Assembly (NCBI RefSeq): GCF_000959445.1
Contig: NZ_CP009631.1
Span: 1,736,001 to 1,800,000, forward strand
Origin: Burkholderia vietnamiensis LMG 10929
GTDB lineage: Bacteria; Pseudomonadota; Gammaproteobacteria; Burkholderiales; Burkholderiaceae
DNA length: 64,000 nucleotides
Direction: 5' to 3'
The position numbers and the translations under genes are program-made. The stretch's first letter is position 1; every line of letters begins with the position of its first letter. Below are positions 1-8,586 of the stretch, piece after piece. Under the pieces are notes generated by a model, which saw only the letters and a list, made by a program, of their open reading frames with translations, was not told the DNA's origin and did not search any database.

Positions 1-54
1 CCGGATGCGGCGCGACACTGGCCGTCTCCCCATTGCTGCGAGGCTGCTCGATGA
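1..54 (+). CDS. possible 3' end of an upstream gene (partial)
   Basis: Frame 1 is open from the window edge and ends in a TGA at 52-54. That stop overlaps the ATG of the next gene in an ATGA arrangement typical of translational coupling. Only 17 codons are visible, too few to identify a product. It could also be a chance open frame. Confidence 0.35.
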   Translation, partial: PDAARHWPSPHCCEAAR

Positions 55-782
55 CGACCCACGCGCTGTTCCGTGAAGACGCCTACCTGACACGATGCGA
101 GGCCGTCGTCGCTGCCGTCGGCGACGACGGCATCCGGCTCGACCGCACCGTGTTCTATCCGCTCGGCGGCGGCCAGGCCGGCGACGCCGGGACGCTCACG
201 CTGCCCGACGGCGGCACGATCGCGATCGCCGACACGCACAAGGCGCGCTTCGACGGCGCCACGCCCGACGACGCCGTGCACGTGCCGGCGCCCGGCCAGG
301 AGGCGCGCATCGCCGCGCTGCGGCCCGGCGCGCGCGTGGTGGCCGACATCGACTGGGCGCGCCGCTACCGGCACATGCGGCTGCACACGGCCGCGCACCT
401 GATGTGCGCGGTGCTGCCGTATCCGGTCGACGGCTGCAGCGTGACGGCCGACTACGTGCGGCTCGATTTCGCGACGTCGGACGCGATCGAGCGCGCCGAC
501 GTCGAACAGCGGCTCGCGGCGCTGGTGCACGGCGCGCATGCGGTCACGACCGAATGGATCACCGACGCCGAAATGGCCGAGCGCCCCGAACTCGTCCGCA
601 CGATGAGCGTGAAGCCGCCGATGGGGCTCGGCCGCGTGCGCTTGCTGCGCATCGAAGGCGTCGATCTGCAGCCGTGCGGCGGCACGCACGTGCGCAACAC
701 GGCGGAAATCGGCGCGCTGCGGGTCACGAAGCTCGAGAAGAAGAGTGCGCGGACACGGCGCGTGGTGCTGGCGTTCGCATGA
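51..782 (+). CDS. free-standing alanyl-tRNA editing protein (AlaX family)
   Basis: A 243-residue protein resembling the editing domain of alanyl-tRNA synthetase without the synthetase body. It would deacylate Ser-tRNA(Ala), and perhaps Gly-tRNA(Ala), in the cytoplasm. Both zinc motifs are present: HTAAH at residues 112-116 and CGGTH at 209-213, giving ligands H112, H116, C209 and H213. A Gly-rich segment near 38-44 (PLGGGQAG) matches the N-terminal barrel of medium-size AlaX proteins. The ATG at 51 is preferred over an upstream TTG at 33 because it overlaps a preceding TGA and gives a family-typical N-terminus. The next gene overlaps its end by 4 nt. Confident in family; exact substrate is inferred. 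Confidence 0.9.
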   Translation: MTTHALFREDAYLTRCEAVVAAVGDDGIRLDRTVFYPLGGGQAGDAGTLTLPDGGTIAIADTHKARFDGATPDDAVHVPAPGQEARIAALRPGARVVADIDWARRYRHMRLHTAAHLMCAVLPYPVDGCSVTADYVRLDFATSDAIERADVEQRLAALVHGAHAVTTEWITDAEMAERPELVRTMSVKPPMGLGRVRLLRIEGVDLQPCGGTHVRNTAEIGALRVTKLEKKSARTRRVVLAFA

Positions 783-1414
783 CCTTCGACGGCCCCACCG
801 ATCGCACGGATCGCACCGATCCCGCCGCGAGGCTCGATCCGCAAGCGCGCGAGATACTGGATTTCTGGTTCGGCGCGCCGGGTTCTGCGACGTTCGGCCG
901 CGCGCGCAAAATCTGGTTCAACGGCGGCGCGGCATTCGACGATCTGCTGCGCACGCGCTACGGCGCGCTGCACGATGCCGCGTGCGACGGCGCCTGCGAT
1001 CACTGGGCGGGCACGCCGCTCGGCGCGCTGGCGCTGATCGTCGTGCTCGACCAGTTCTCGCGCAACATCCATCGCGGCACGCCGCGCGCATTCGCCGCCG
1101 ATCCTCGGGCGCTGGCGCTCGCGCGGCGCGTCGTCGCGGCCGGCTGGGACGCGCAACTGCCGAGCGGCCATCATCGCGCGTTCGTTTATCTGCCGTTCGA
1201 GCACGACGAATCGGAGCACAGCCAGCGCGAGGCCGTGCGGCTCTGCGCGGGCATTCGCGACGAGGCCGGTTGCCGCGGCTATCACGACCACGCGTTGCGC
1301 CATGCGGCGGTGATCCGGCGCTTCGGCCGCTTTCCGCACCGCAACGCGATCCTCGGCCGTGTTTCGAGCGACGAAGAAATCGCGTTCCTGCGCGAGCCCG
1401 GTGCGTCGTTTTGA
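779..1414 (+). CDS. DUF924 family protein
   Basis: A 211-residue protein of the DUF924 family, recognised from the N-terminal ILDFWFG segment (near residues 23-29), a central LDQFSRNIHRG block and the C-terminal RFPHRNAILGR block. The family folds as an all-helical, TPR-like domain and has no established biochemical activity. The start ATG overlaps the stop of the AlaX gene (ATGA), so the two are probably translated from one message. It ends 67 nt before the convergent glycosyltransferase gene. Confidence 0.85.
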   Translation: MTFDGPTDRTDRTDPAARLDPQAREILDFWFGAPGSATFGRARKIWFNGGAAFDDLLRTRYGALHDAACDGACDHWAGTPLGALALIVVLDQFSRNIHRGTPRAFAADPRALALARRVVAAGWDAQLPSGHHRAFVYLPFEHDESEHSQREAVRLCAGIRDEAGCRGYHDHALRHAAVIRRFGRFPHRNAILGRVSSDEEIAFLREPGASF

Positions 1415-1481
1415 CGCGCGAAGCCGGATTCACGCCGTTCGCGGAGCCGGCCGCGTCAGGCGGCCGCGCCGCGTGCGGCGC

Positions 1482-3410
1482 TCACTGCAGCGCGTGCTGG
1501 TCGGGCGTGCGCACGTAGACGCGCAGCAGTTCTTCGTTGTCGCCCGGGCGCGCCCCGGTCCAGAACAGCTTCCATTCGCTGCCCGGCGCCGGATCGACGG
1601 CCCGCACGCCCTGGACGATCATCCACGTGCAGCGCGTCGTCGTCGCGTCGTCGATCGGCGTGTGCCGGATCCCGGAGAAGTAGTACAGCATCGGCGCTTC
1701 CGATTCGCCGAGCCCGTGCAGGCTCGCCATGCAGTCGCCGTCGTTCCATTCGAGCGCGAGATGCGCGTTCAGGTCTTCGAACACCGACCGGTAGCTTTTC
1801 GCGACGTCCAGCCACGGCAGCAGCAGCGTGTACACGAGCCCCCATGCGACCAGCGCGCCCGCGCCCCACGACAGCGCGCCGCGCCACGGGCCGGTCGTGC
1901 GCAGCTTCGGCAGCAGCCACAGCCAGCCCACCGTCAGCGCGAGCGCGCCGATCACGAATCCGGGCACGAGCGGCATCGTCCAGTCGAGCGGCAGCCAGCG
2001 GCCGAGCACCGCGACGCCGGCGCGCGACGCGTTCGGATCGGCCATCACCGCCCAGATCGCCCACGCGAGCATGACGACCGTGCCGAACAGCGCGCGGCTC
2101 AGGTAATCCCAGGCGAGATGCAGCGCGCGCGGCAGACGCTCGATCGCCTGCGCGGCGACCAGCGCGAGCGGCGCGAAGAACGGCAGGATGTAGAGCTGGC
2201 GGGACGTGGCGGACACCTGCAGCACGGCCAGCCCGATGCCGGCGAACAGCACGGGCAACGCAATGCGCGGCGTGCGCCATTCGCGCCACGCGCCGCGGGC
2301 GAGGGCGGCGATCGCGAGCGGCGCGACCGGGAAGCCGAGCAGCACGAACGCACGCAGGATGAAGAACGGCTTGTCGTTCTCCGCGCCGAGTTCGGGCACG
2401 GAGAAGCCGAAGAAGCGGCCGACGTTGTTGTCCCAGAACCACGTCATGAAGAGCGTCTCGGAGCGCAGGAACAGCGCGATCGGCCAGATCAGCGCGAATG
2501 GGGCGAACACGAGCGCCGCGAGCCCGAGCGAGCGCGCGAACGCGCGCGTGCGGCACGCGGGGTAGAGCGCCATCGCGGCCACGAGCGTCGCCGCGAACAC
2601 CAGCGGCACGAACAGTCCCTTCGACATCAGTGCGATACCGACGCCGGCGCCGAACAGCGGCGCAGCCCAGGGGCCGGACGGCCGCACCGGCAGCCCGTGC
2701 TGCAACTGGCGCCCGCGCGCGACGTGCTGCATCACCAGTTCGAGCAGTCCGCAAAAGCCCATCGCGGTGCCGGCGAATAGCGCGACGTCGGTCATCATGT
2801 CGTGCACGTGCTTGACGACGACGAGCGTGCCCGCGCTGAGCACCACGGGGCCGAGCACGCGCAGGTCGAGCCAGCGCTCGGCGCGGCTCGCGCTGCGCGC
2901 CGCGCGCGCGATGAAGCCGAACGCCAGCGCGGCGAACAGCGCGCTCGCGAGGCGCGCCGCATCGTGCAGCGGCATCACGCGCTGCAGCAACCATGCGAGG
3001 CTGGTCGCGACCGCCGCGTAGAGCGGCGGCTTCTCCATGAAGGGCTGGCCGGCGTTGGTCGGCACGACGAAGTCGCCGGTCTCCAGCATGTGCTGGATGA
3101 TGCCGAACGTATAGGTTTCGTCCTGCTTCCACGGATCGTGGCCCACTATGCCGGGCAGCAGGTACGCAGCCGCCAGTGCCGCGACCAGCAGCCACGCGCG
3201 CCAGGCCAGCCGCAGCGCGCGGTCGCGGGGCGCGTCGGCGACGCTCACGGCCACCGTCACGGCCGCAGCCGCGGCCGCGGCTGCCGCCCCGGACGGCGAG
3301 CCGGCGGTATGAAGCGTCGTATCGAGGTCGGGATCGGCGGTCGATCGGGTGTGGTGTGCCGAGGCGGGCACGGGCGTGCGTCGCCGGCCGGGCGCTGCGG
3401 TTCCTGGCAT
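1482..3410 (-). CDS. GT39/ArnT-like membrane glycosyltransferase
   Basis: A polytopic inner-membrane protein of about 642 residues with roughly a dozen hydrophobic segments. It matches the GT39 (PMT/ArnT) superfamily, which transfers sugars from polyprenyl-phosphate donors to lipids or proteins on the periplasmic face. The diagnostic acidic pair lies in the first periplasmic loop (QDET, about residue 97), followed by a KPPLY segment as in ArnT-like enzymes. An in-frame ATG at 3473 would add 21 residues; 3410 was chosen because the extra codons show weaker GC bias. Whether the acceptor is lipid A, another glycan or a protein cannot be read from sequence. It stands alone, convergent with DUF924. 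Confidence 0.8.
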   Translation of the reverse strand: MPGTAAPGRRRTPVPASAHHTRSTADPDLDTTLHTAGSPSGAAAAAAAAAVTVAVSVADAPRDRALRLAWRAWLLVAALAAAYLLPGIVGHDPWKQDETYTFGIIQHMLETGDFVVPTNAGQPFMEKPPLYAAVATSLAWLLQRVMPLHDAARLASALFAALAFGFIARAARSASRAERWLDLRVLGPVVLSAGTLVVVKHVHDMMTDVALFAGTAMGFCGLLELVMQHVARGRQLQHGLPVRPSGPWAAPLFGAGVGIALMSKGLFVPLVFAATLVAAMALYPACRTRAFARSLGLAALVFAPFALIWPIALFLRSETLFMTWFWDNNVGRFFGFSVPELGAENDKPFFILRAFVLLGFPVAPLAIAALARGAWREWRTPRIALPVLFAGIGLAVLQVSATSRQLYILPFFAPLALVAAQAIERLPRALHLAWDYLSRALFGTVVMLAWAIWAVMADPNASRAGVAVLGRWLPLDWTMPLVPGFVIGALALTVGWLWLLPKLRTTGPWRGALSWGAGALVAWGLVYTLLLPWLDVAKSYRSVFEDLNAHLALEWNDGDCMASLHGLGESEAPMLYYFSGIRHTPIDDATTTRCTWMIVQGVRAVDPAPGSEWKLFWTGARPGDNEELLRVYVRTPDQHALQ

Positions 3411-3637
3411 GGAAAAGATCTCGGTCTGGTGAAGCCGGGCCGGCGACATTGGCCGGGCCGTTTTGGTTTGCATCGACGCGACCTGGCAGCCGGATGGCCG
3501 GTTGCGTCGCTGGGCGCTAGTAGACCACGGAACTGTTACGAATGTTTACTGGGAGCGCCACGATATTGTGGAGATTTGTGGTGTTGTGACCACCGGGCGA
3601 GTCGGGCGGCGGCCGGGGCGGCCGCCCTGGGGCCGGA

Positions 3638-4402
3638 TCAGCGGCCGCCGCCGACGTCCAGTAGCGCGCCGGTCGTGTACGACGCCGCGTCGCTGATGAG
3701 CCACACGATCGCTTCGGCGATCTCATGCGCTTCGCCCGCGCGGCCGAGCGGCGTCTGCGCGCCGAGCCGGGCCGCGCGGTCGGGCTGGCCGCCGCTCGCA
3801 TGGATCTCGGTCTCGATCAGGCCGGGGCGCACCGCGTTGACCCGCACACCATGCGGACCCAGTTCCTTCGCGAGGCCGATCGTCAGCGCATCGACCGCCC
3901 CTTTCGAGCCGGCATAGTCGACGTACTCGTTCGGCGAGCCGAGCCGCGACGCGATCGACGACACGTTGACGATCGCGCCGCCGCGCCCGCCGCGGTCGGT
4001 GGACAGTCGGCGCGCGGCTTCGCGCGCGCACAGATACGCGCCGAGCACGTTGGTATCGAACATGCGCCGCAAGCGGTCGACCGACATGTCGGCGAGCGGC
4101 ATCGACGGCGCGACGATGCCTGCGTTGTTGACCAGCGCGTCGAGGCGGCCGAACGCGGTCGCGACGGCGTCGAACATCGCGATGACGTCCGCTTCGTTCG
4201 ACACGTCGCCCGCGACCACGCACGCGCGGCCGCCGGCGTCGCGCACGGCTCGTGCGGTCAGTTCGGCGGCCGCCGCGTCGCGCGTGTAGTTGATGCCGAC
4301 GTCCCAGCCGCGCGCCGCCGCGAGCACGGCGCTCGCGCGGCCGATGCCGCGGCTCGCGCCGGTGATGAGAACGGTCTTGCGGTCGGACGGCGAGGGCATC
4401 AT
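3638..4402 (-). CDS. SDR family NAD(P)-dependent oxidoreductase
   Basis: A 254-residue classical short-chain dehydrogenase/reductase. Visible motifs are the dinucleotide-binding TGASRGIG at residues 14-21, NNAG at 92-95, catalytic Ser149, Tyr163 and Lys167 (YxxxK), and a C-terminal YTTGALLDVGGG block. The arrangement resembles FabG/glucose-dehydrogenase-like SDRs. Basic residues after the Gly-rich loop suggest NADP(H), but this is inference. Substrate unknown. It lies 54 nt downstream of the LOG gene on the same strand and may be co-transcribed with tetR-LOG. Two adjacent ATG codons (4402 and 4399) are possible starts. Confidence 0.9.
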   Translation of the reverse strand: MMPSPSDRKTVLITGASRGIGRASAVLAAARGWDVGINYTRDAAAAELTARAVRDAGGRACVVAGDVSNEADVIAMFDAVATAFGRLDALVNNAGIVAPSMPLADMSVDRLRRMFDTNVLGAYLCAREAARRLSTDRGGRGGAIVNVSSIASRLGSPNEYVDYAGSKGAVDALTIGLAKELGPHGVRVNAVRPGLIETEIHASGGQPDRAARLGAQTPLGRAGEAHEIAEAIVWLISDAASYTTGALLDVGGGR

Positions 4403-4456
4403 CTGCGGACTCGGGTGAGTGCTCGGGCGGCCGAGCGTTGGAGCGTTGTCGGCGCG

Positions 4457-5038
4457 TTATTTGGCGGCGTCGGGCGCCCACTTGTCGCGCGCGGGCGGCT
4501 GGTAGCGGCGTAGCTGCTCGATCAGCGCGACCGGTTCGGCGCCGATGCACAGCGTGTCGAAATAGGTCGGCCGCATGAAGCCTTCGTCGACCGTATGGCG
4601 CAGCATCGCGATCAGCGGGTCGTAGAACGAATCGATGTTGTACAGCGCGACCGGCTTGCGGTGATAGCCGAGTTGCGCCCAGGTGTAGACCTCGAACAGC
4701 TCCTCGAGCGTGCCGGCGCCGCCGGGCATCGCGACGAATGCGTCGGCGAGATCGGCCATCATCTTCTTCCGGTGGTGCATGTCCGGGACGACGTGCAGCT
4801 CGGACAGCCCCGTATGGCCGACTTCCTTGTCGACCAGCAGTTCGGGAATCACGCCGACCGCACGGCCGCCGGCCGCCATCACTTCGTCGGCGATCGTGCC
4901 CATCAGGCCGACGCGCCCGCCGCCGTAGACGAGCGTGAGGTCCGCCGCGACGAGCGCACGGCCGAACGCGCGCGCGGCGTCCGCATAGACGGGCCGCACG
5001 CCGGACGACGAGCCGCAATACACGCAGACTGCCTTCAT
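4457..5038 (-). CDS. LOG family protein (nucleoside 5'-monophosphate phosphoribohydrolase)
   Basis: A 193-residue Rossmann-fold protein of the TIGR00730/LOG (lonely guy) family. It carries the PGGxGTxxE motif at residues 105-113, a preceding MHHRKK block (R90), and the N-terminal VYCGSS segment. Family members cleave AMP, or N6-modified AMP in the cytokinin pathway, to free base and ribose 5-phosphate. No isopentenyltransferase gene is nearby, so general nucleotide hydrolysis is as likely as cytokinin activation. Its ATG overlaps the TGA of the upstream TetR gene by 4 nt, which implies translational coupling. Confidence 0.9.
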   Translation of the reverse strand: MKAVCVYCGSSSGVRPVYADAARAFGRALVAADLTLVYGGGRVGLMGTIADEVMAAGGRAVGVIPELLVDKEVGHTGLSELHVVPDMHHRKKMMADLADAFVAMPGGAGTLEELFEVYTWAQLGYHRKPVALYNIDSFYDPLIAMLRHTVDEGFMRPTYFDTLCIGAEPVALIEQLRRYQPPARDKWAPDAAK

Positions 5039-5796
5039 TGCTTCACGTCCTTCGCGGCCGGCTTCGTGGCGGCGGCGGCGGTGCTGCCGGCGGCGCGCGG
5101 CGACCCGTCGCGCGGCGGCAGGTAGTCGGTGAACTCGCGCTTGGGCAGCTTGCCGGACACCAGATCGTCGAACAGCTGACGCGAACGGCCGCGCAGGTAC
5201 GGGGCCATGATCGAGATCACGTGCATGCTGACCTGGTGCAGCTCTTCGCGGATCGCATCCTGGTCGTTGTACTTGCGCGGATGCATCACGTACTGATACG
5301 ACAGCCAGTACGTCGAGATCACGGCCATGTTGGTGGCGATGACTTCGATTTCGGCAGGCGTCGCGACCATCTCGGCGTCGGACACGAGCAGCTCGCACAT
5401 GTCGTGCGCGAAGCGCACCTTGTGGCTGATGATCTGCTTGAAGTGGGTTTCGAGCGTGCGATTGCGCGCGAGCAGGTCGTTGAGGTCGCGATACAGGAAC
5501 CGGTAGGTCCACATGAAATCGGCCATGTACTGCAGGTACGACCAGGTCTCGTCGATGGTGGGACGGTGATCTTCGGGAAAGCGCAGCCGCCGTTCGATCT
5601 GCTGCTCGAACTGCGCGAAGATGCTGTTGATGATGTCGTCCTTGTTGCGGAAATGGTAGTACAGGTTGCCTGGACTGATTTCCATTTCCTCGGCGATCGT
5701 CGTGGTCGTGACGTTCGGCTCGCCGATCTCGTTGAAGAGTTTCAACGACAACTCGAGAATCCGTTCGCGGGTGCGGCGGGGAGGTTTCGCTTCCAT
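5035..5796 (-). CDS. TetR/AcrR family transcriptional regulator
   Basis: A 253-residue regulator with the TetR helix-turn-helix at about residues 30-50 (TIAEEMEIS then GNLYYHFRNKDD). A helical ligand-binding domain follows, and a low-complexity Ala/Lys/Thr tail begins near residue 225. The body resembles a DUF-type TetR C-terminal domain seen in betaproteobacterial regulators with unknown ligands. It is translationally coupled to the LOG gene downstream. A divergent promoter region of about 190 bp separates it from the lipid operon end. Target genes are not evident from the window. Confidence 0.9.
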   Translation of the reverse strand: MEAKPPRRTRERILELSLKLFNEIGEPNVTTTTIAEEMEISPGNLYYHFRNKDDIINSIFAQFEQQIERRLRFPEDHRPTIDETWSYLQYMADFMWTYRFLYRDLNDLLARNRTLETHFKQIISHKVRFAHDMCELLVSDAEMVATPAEIEVIATNMAVISTYWLSYQYVMHPRKYNDQDAIREELHQVSMHVISIMAPYLRGRSRQLFDDLVSGKLPKREFTDYLPPRDGSPRAAGSTAAAATKPAAKDVKQ

Positions 5797-5986
5797 GTCG
5801 TCCGGCCCTTTGTATGCCGGACAGGCGGGCGCTGCAATCGATGCTGCGAGATTCGTCCGGCGCGGGTTGCTGTTCTAAGTCTGGCGGACGATTATAAACC
5901 GCTGTTTCCCCGCGTCGCGCGCATTTCGTCATCGCAATGCGCGCGACGCATGGTGCGCCGCCGCACCGGCGCGCCGGCGTGTTCGG

Positions 5987-6523
5987 CTAGAAGCCCAGCC
6001 AGCCCGCCACCACCGGCCCCAGCACGAAGCCCCAGGTCGTCACGCAGGCGAACAGCGCGATCGTCACGGCCGCACTGCCGAAGTCCTTGGCGCGTTTGGA
6101 CAGCTCGTGGCGCTCGAGCGAGATGCGGTCGATCGCGGCCTCGACGCTCGAATTCAGCAGTTCGACAATCAGCACCAGCAGCACCGACGCAATCAATAGC
6201 GCGCGCGATGCGGCCGGCACCGGTGCGAACGCGCCGGCCGGCAGCATCACCGCGGCGAGCGTGAGCTCCTGCCGGAACGCGCTCTCCTCACGGATCGCGA
6301 CGCGCAGGCCGTTCAGCGAATGACGCAGCGCGTACCACGCGCGCGTGATGCCGCGATGGCGCTTGTACGGGTTCGGCGGCAGCGGCGCGAGGCCGTCGTC
6401 GGGGCCGAGCGGCTCGGACGCGTGCGCGTCGGTGTCGGCGTGCGGCTCTTCTTCGTCGAACGGGCGATGCGTGGGTGCCGTTGCGGCAGTCGGTGAGGTG
6501 TGGTCGTTCAGGTCTCGTTTCAA
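5987..6523 (-). CDS. dgkA: diacylglycerol kinase (DgkA type), TTG start
   Basis: A 178-residue integral membrane kinase that phosphorylates diacylglycerol to phosphatidate with ATP. Conserved DgkA blocks are EESAFRQE, the VELLNSSVEAAIDR segment with the catalytic Glu, and KDFGSAAV. Three membrane helices are visible. There is no in-frame ATG before the domain. The TTG at 6521-6523 overlaps the TGA of the upstream glycosyltransferase (TTGA), which fits a coupled start. The result is a hydrophilic, acidic and His-containing N-terminal extension of roughly 60 residues not present in E. coli DgkA. As the last gene of the operon, it would recycle or drain the DAG produced or used by its neighbours. 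Confidence 0.9.
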   Translation of the reverse strand: MKRDLNDHTSPTAATAPTHRPFDEEEPHADTDAHASEPLGPDDGLAPLPPNPYKRHRGITRAWYALRHSLNGLRVAIREESAFRQELTLAAVMLPAGAFAPVPAASRALLIASVLLVLIVELLNSSVEAAIDRISLERHELSKRAKDFGSAAVTIALFACVTTWGFVLGPVVAGWLGF

Positions 6524-7554
6524 ATGGCAGCACCTTCGGCGGGCGAGTACGCAGTCTTCGGCAGCGGCTGCAGATGCGACGCGAACTGCTCGGACGCCGC
6601 GCGCCACGAGAAGCGCTCGGCCCACGCGCGCGCGGTGTCGCGTTCGATCTTCAGCGCCTCGAGGCAGGCTTCCTGCAGGTCCTCGTGCATCGCGCCCGCA
6701 TTGCCGCCGCCGAGCACGTCGATCGGGCCGGTGACGGGGTACGCGGCAACCGGCGTGCCGCACGCGAGCGCCTCGAGCAGCACGAGGCCGAACGTGTCGG
6801 TGCGACTCGGGAACACGAACACGTCGGCCGCAGCATACACCTTCGCGAGCTCGGCTTGCGACAGGACGCCGAGATAGTTCGCTTCCGGGTAGCGCGATTT
6901 CAGCTCCGCGAGCGCCGGGCCTTCGCCCGCGACCCACTTCGAGCCCGGCAGATCGAGACGCAGGAACGCCTCGACGTTCTTCTCGATCGCGACGCGCCCG
7001 ACGTACAGGAAGATCGGCCGCGCCGTGTTGAGCACCTTCGAGTCCATCGGCCGGAAGATGTCGAGGTCGACGCCGCGGGTCCACAGCACGACGTTCGTGA
7101 AGCCGAACTTCTCGAGATCCTGCTTCACGACCGGCGTCGGCGCCATCACCGCGCGCGACGGCGCGTGGAACCAATGGAGGAAGCGGTAGGTCGCCGCCAG
7201 CGGGATGCCGAAGCGCGCCTGCACGTATTCGGGAAAGCGCGTGTGATACGCGGTCGTGAACGGCAGCTTGCGCGCGCGCGCGTAGCGGCGCGCGGCGAGA
7301 CCGAGCGGGCCTTCGGTCGCGATGTGCAGCGCATCGGGCGCGAACGCGTCGATCCGCGCGCGCAGCTTGCGGTACGGCAGGATCGACAGACGGATCTCCG
7401 GGTAGGTCGGGCAGGGCACCGTACGGAATTCGAGCGGCGTCAGCATCTCGACCCGATGGCCGAGCGCGGCGAGCTCGCGCGACGTGCTCTTGAGCGTGCG
7501 TACGACGCCGTTGACCTGCGGTTCCCACGCGTCGGTGACGAGCATGATCTTCAT
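6520..7554 (-). CDS. GT4-family glycosyltransferase, candidate diacylglycerol glycosyltransferase (Agt-like)
   Basis: A 344-residue GT-B fold glycosyltransferase of family GT4. The N-terminal acceptor domain begins with a nucleotide-independent Rossmann strand (MLVTDAWEPQVNG). The C-terminal donor domain has FLYVGRVAIEKN near 182-193 and the EX7E-type motif with D253 and E261 (TDTFGLVLLEALACG). It sits between a PlcP-like phosphodiesterase and DgkA, the arrangement of plcP-agt loci in which Agt glycosylates DAG to replace phospholipids during phosphate starvation. Lipid-glycosylating activity is an inference from context; the fold is certain. There is a 29-nt gap to the upstream gene and a 4-nt overlap with dgkA. 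Confidence 0.85.
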   Translation of the reverse strand: MKIMLVTDAWEPQVNGVVRTLKSTSRELAALGHRVEMLTPLEFRTVPCPTYPEIRLSILPYRKLRARIDAFAPDALHIATEGPLGLAARRYARARKLPFTTAYHTRFPEYVQARFGIPLAATYRFLHWFHAPSRAVMAPTPVVKQDLEKFGFTNVVLWTRGVDLDIFRPMDSKVLNTARPIFLYVGRVAIEKNVEAFLRLDLPGSKWVAGEGPALAELKSRYPEANYLGVLSQAELAKVYAAADVFVFPSRTDTFGLVLLEALACGTPVAAYPVTGPIDVLGGGNAGAMHEDLQEACLEALKIERDTARAWAERFSWRAASEQFASHLQPLPKTAYSPAEGAAI

Positions 7555-7583
7555 CGCGGCTGTGTCCTGTAAGTTGGGTTGTG

Positions 7584-8522
7584 TCAGGCGGCCGCCTTGG
7601 CCTTGCGCGACGGGGCTGCGGACGGTGCGGCGCGCATCGCCGTCCAGTAGACGACCTTCAGTTCACCTTCCGTCGTCTCGACGAGCGCGGACAGGCTTTC
7701 GACCCAGTCGCCGTCGTTGCAGTACAGGACGCCGTCGATGTCGCGGATTTCGGCCTTGTGGATGTGTCCGCACACGACGCCGTCGCAGCCGCGGCGGCGC
7801 GCTTCGTCGGTCATCACGTTCTCGAACTTCGAGATGAAATTGACGGCGTTCTTCACCTGGTGCTTCAGGTACTGCGACAGCGACCAGTATTGGAAGCCGA
7901 GCCGGCTGCGGATCCGGTTGAACCATCGGTTCAGCACGAGGATCAGCGTGTACAGCGTGTCGCCGAGGTACGCGAGCCACTTCGCGTGCTGGATCACGCC
8001 GTCGAACAGGTCGCCGTGCACGATCCACAAACGTTTGCCTGCGAGCGTCGTGTGGAACGCTTCGCCGCGCACCTGGATGTCGCCGAACGCGAGATCGCAG
8101 AACTGCCGCGCGCCTTCGTCGTGATTGCCGGGGATGTAGACGACCTGCGTGCCCTTGCGCGCCTTGCGCAGGATCTTCTGCACGACGTCGTTGTGCGCCT
8201 GCGGCCAGTACCAGCCCTTCTTCAGCTGCCAGCCGTCGATGATGTCGCCGACCAGGTACAGGTATTCCGAATCGTTGTGGCGCAGGAAGTCGAGCAGGTA
8301 CGGCGCCTGGCAGCCGCTCGAGCCGAGGTGGATGTCCGACAGCCAGATCGTGCGGTAGCGATGCATCGACGATTCGGAATCGTCGTGCTGCGTCGCGTGC
8401 GCAGCGGGCGGCTCATGCGGCGACAGCGCGCCGGCCGCGGCGGCGCCGGACAGGAAGGCGGTGGCGGCGCGGGCGCCGATCGGTTGACGGAACAGTGAGG
8501 TCGCGGACGTTTTCTGGCCCAT
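7584..8522 (-). CDS. calcineurin-like metallophosphoesterase, PlcP/LpxH-related
   Basis: A 312-residue dimetal phosphoesterase. All five motifs are present: SDIHLG (62-67), GDIIDG (92-97), GNHDE (132-136), HGD (169-171) and GHIH (252-255). Such proteins are often labelled UDP-2,3-diacylglucosamine pyrophosphatase (LpxH). A subset, PlcP, instead hydrolyses phosphatidylcholine/phosphatidylethanolamine to DAG under phosphate stress. Adjacent agt-like and dgkA genes and a Pho-box-like element upstream favour PlcP. The ATG at 8522 is chosen because the Pho-box element lies 46 nt upstream. An internal ATG at 8366 would remove a low-complexity 52-residue N-terminus and leave the catalytic domain intact. 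Confidence 0.85.
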   Translation of the reverse strand: MGQKTSATSLFRQPIGARAATAFLSGAAAAGALSPHEPPAAHATQHDDSESSMHRYRTIWLSDIHLGSSGCQAPYLLDFLRHNDSEYLYLVGDIIDGWQLKKGWYWPQAHNDVVQKILRKARKGTQVVYIPGNHDEGARQFCDLAFGDIQVRGEAFHTTLAGKRLWIVHGDLFDGVIQHAKWLAYLGDTLYTLILVLNRWFNRIRSRLGFQYWSLSQYLKHQVKNAVNFISKFENVMTDEARRRGCDGVVCGHIHKAEIRDIDGVLYCNDGDWVESLSALVETTEGELKVVYWTAMRAAPSAAPSRKAKAAA

Positions 8523-8568
8523 GCATGACTCGCGCCGGTTGACATTACCGGCATTGCGCCACGCGGGC

Positions 8569-8586
8569 GTGACCATGCCATGACAG
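8569..8586 (-). promoter_or_regulatory. candidate Pho box upstream of the plcP-like operon
   Basis: On the minus strand the element reads CTGTCAT-GGCA-TGGTCAC. This matches the PhoB direct repeat CTGTCAT-N4-CTGTCAC at all 7 positions of the first half and 5 of 7 in the second. A weaker third unit with a GTC core (ACGTCTC) lies exactly 11 nt further upstream, the expected helical repeat. It ends 46 nt before the start codon. The same bases also contain a GTGAC...GTCAC dyad, an alternative reading. Confidence 0.6.

Noticed and set aside
3530..3550. TGTTA...TGTTTA direct repeat upstream of the GT39 gene resembling a PhoP box
   Set aside because: Half-sites are 10 nt apart instead of 11, one is imperfect, and the orientation is opposite to the gene.
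7584..8522. Simple assignment of the phosphoesterase as LpxH of lipid A synthesis
   Set aside because: Not excluded, but linkage with an Agt-like glycosyltransferase, dgkA and a Pho-box-like site fits PlcP better.
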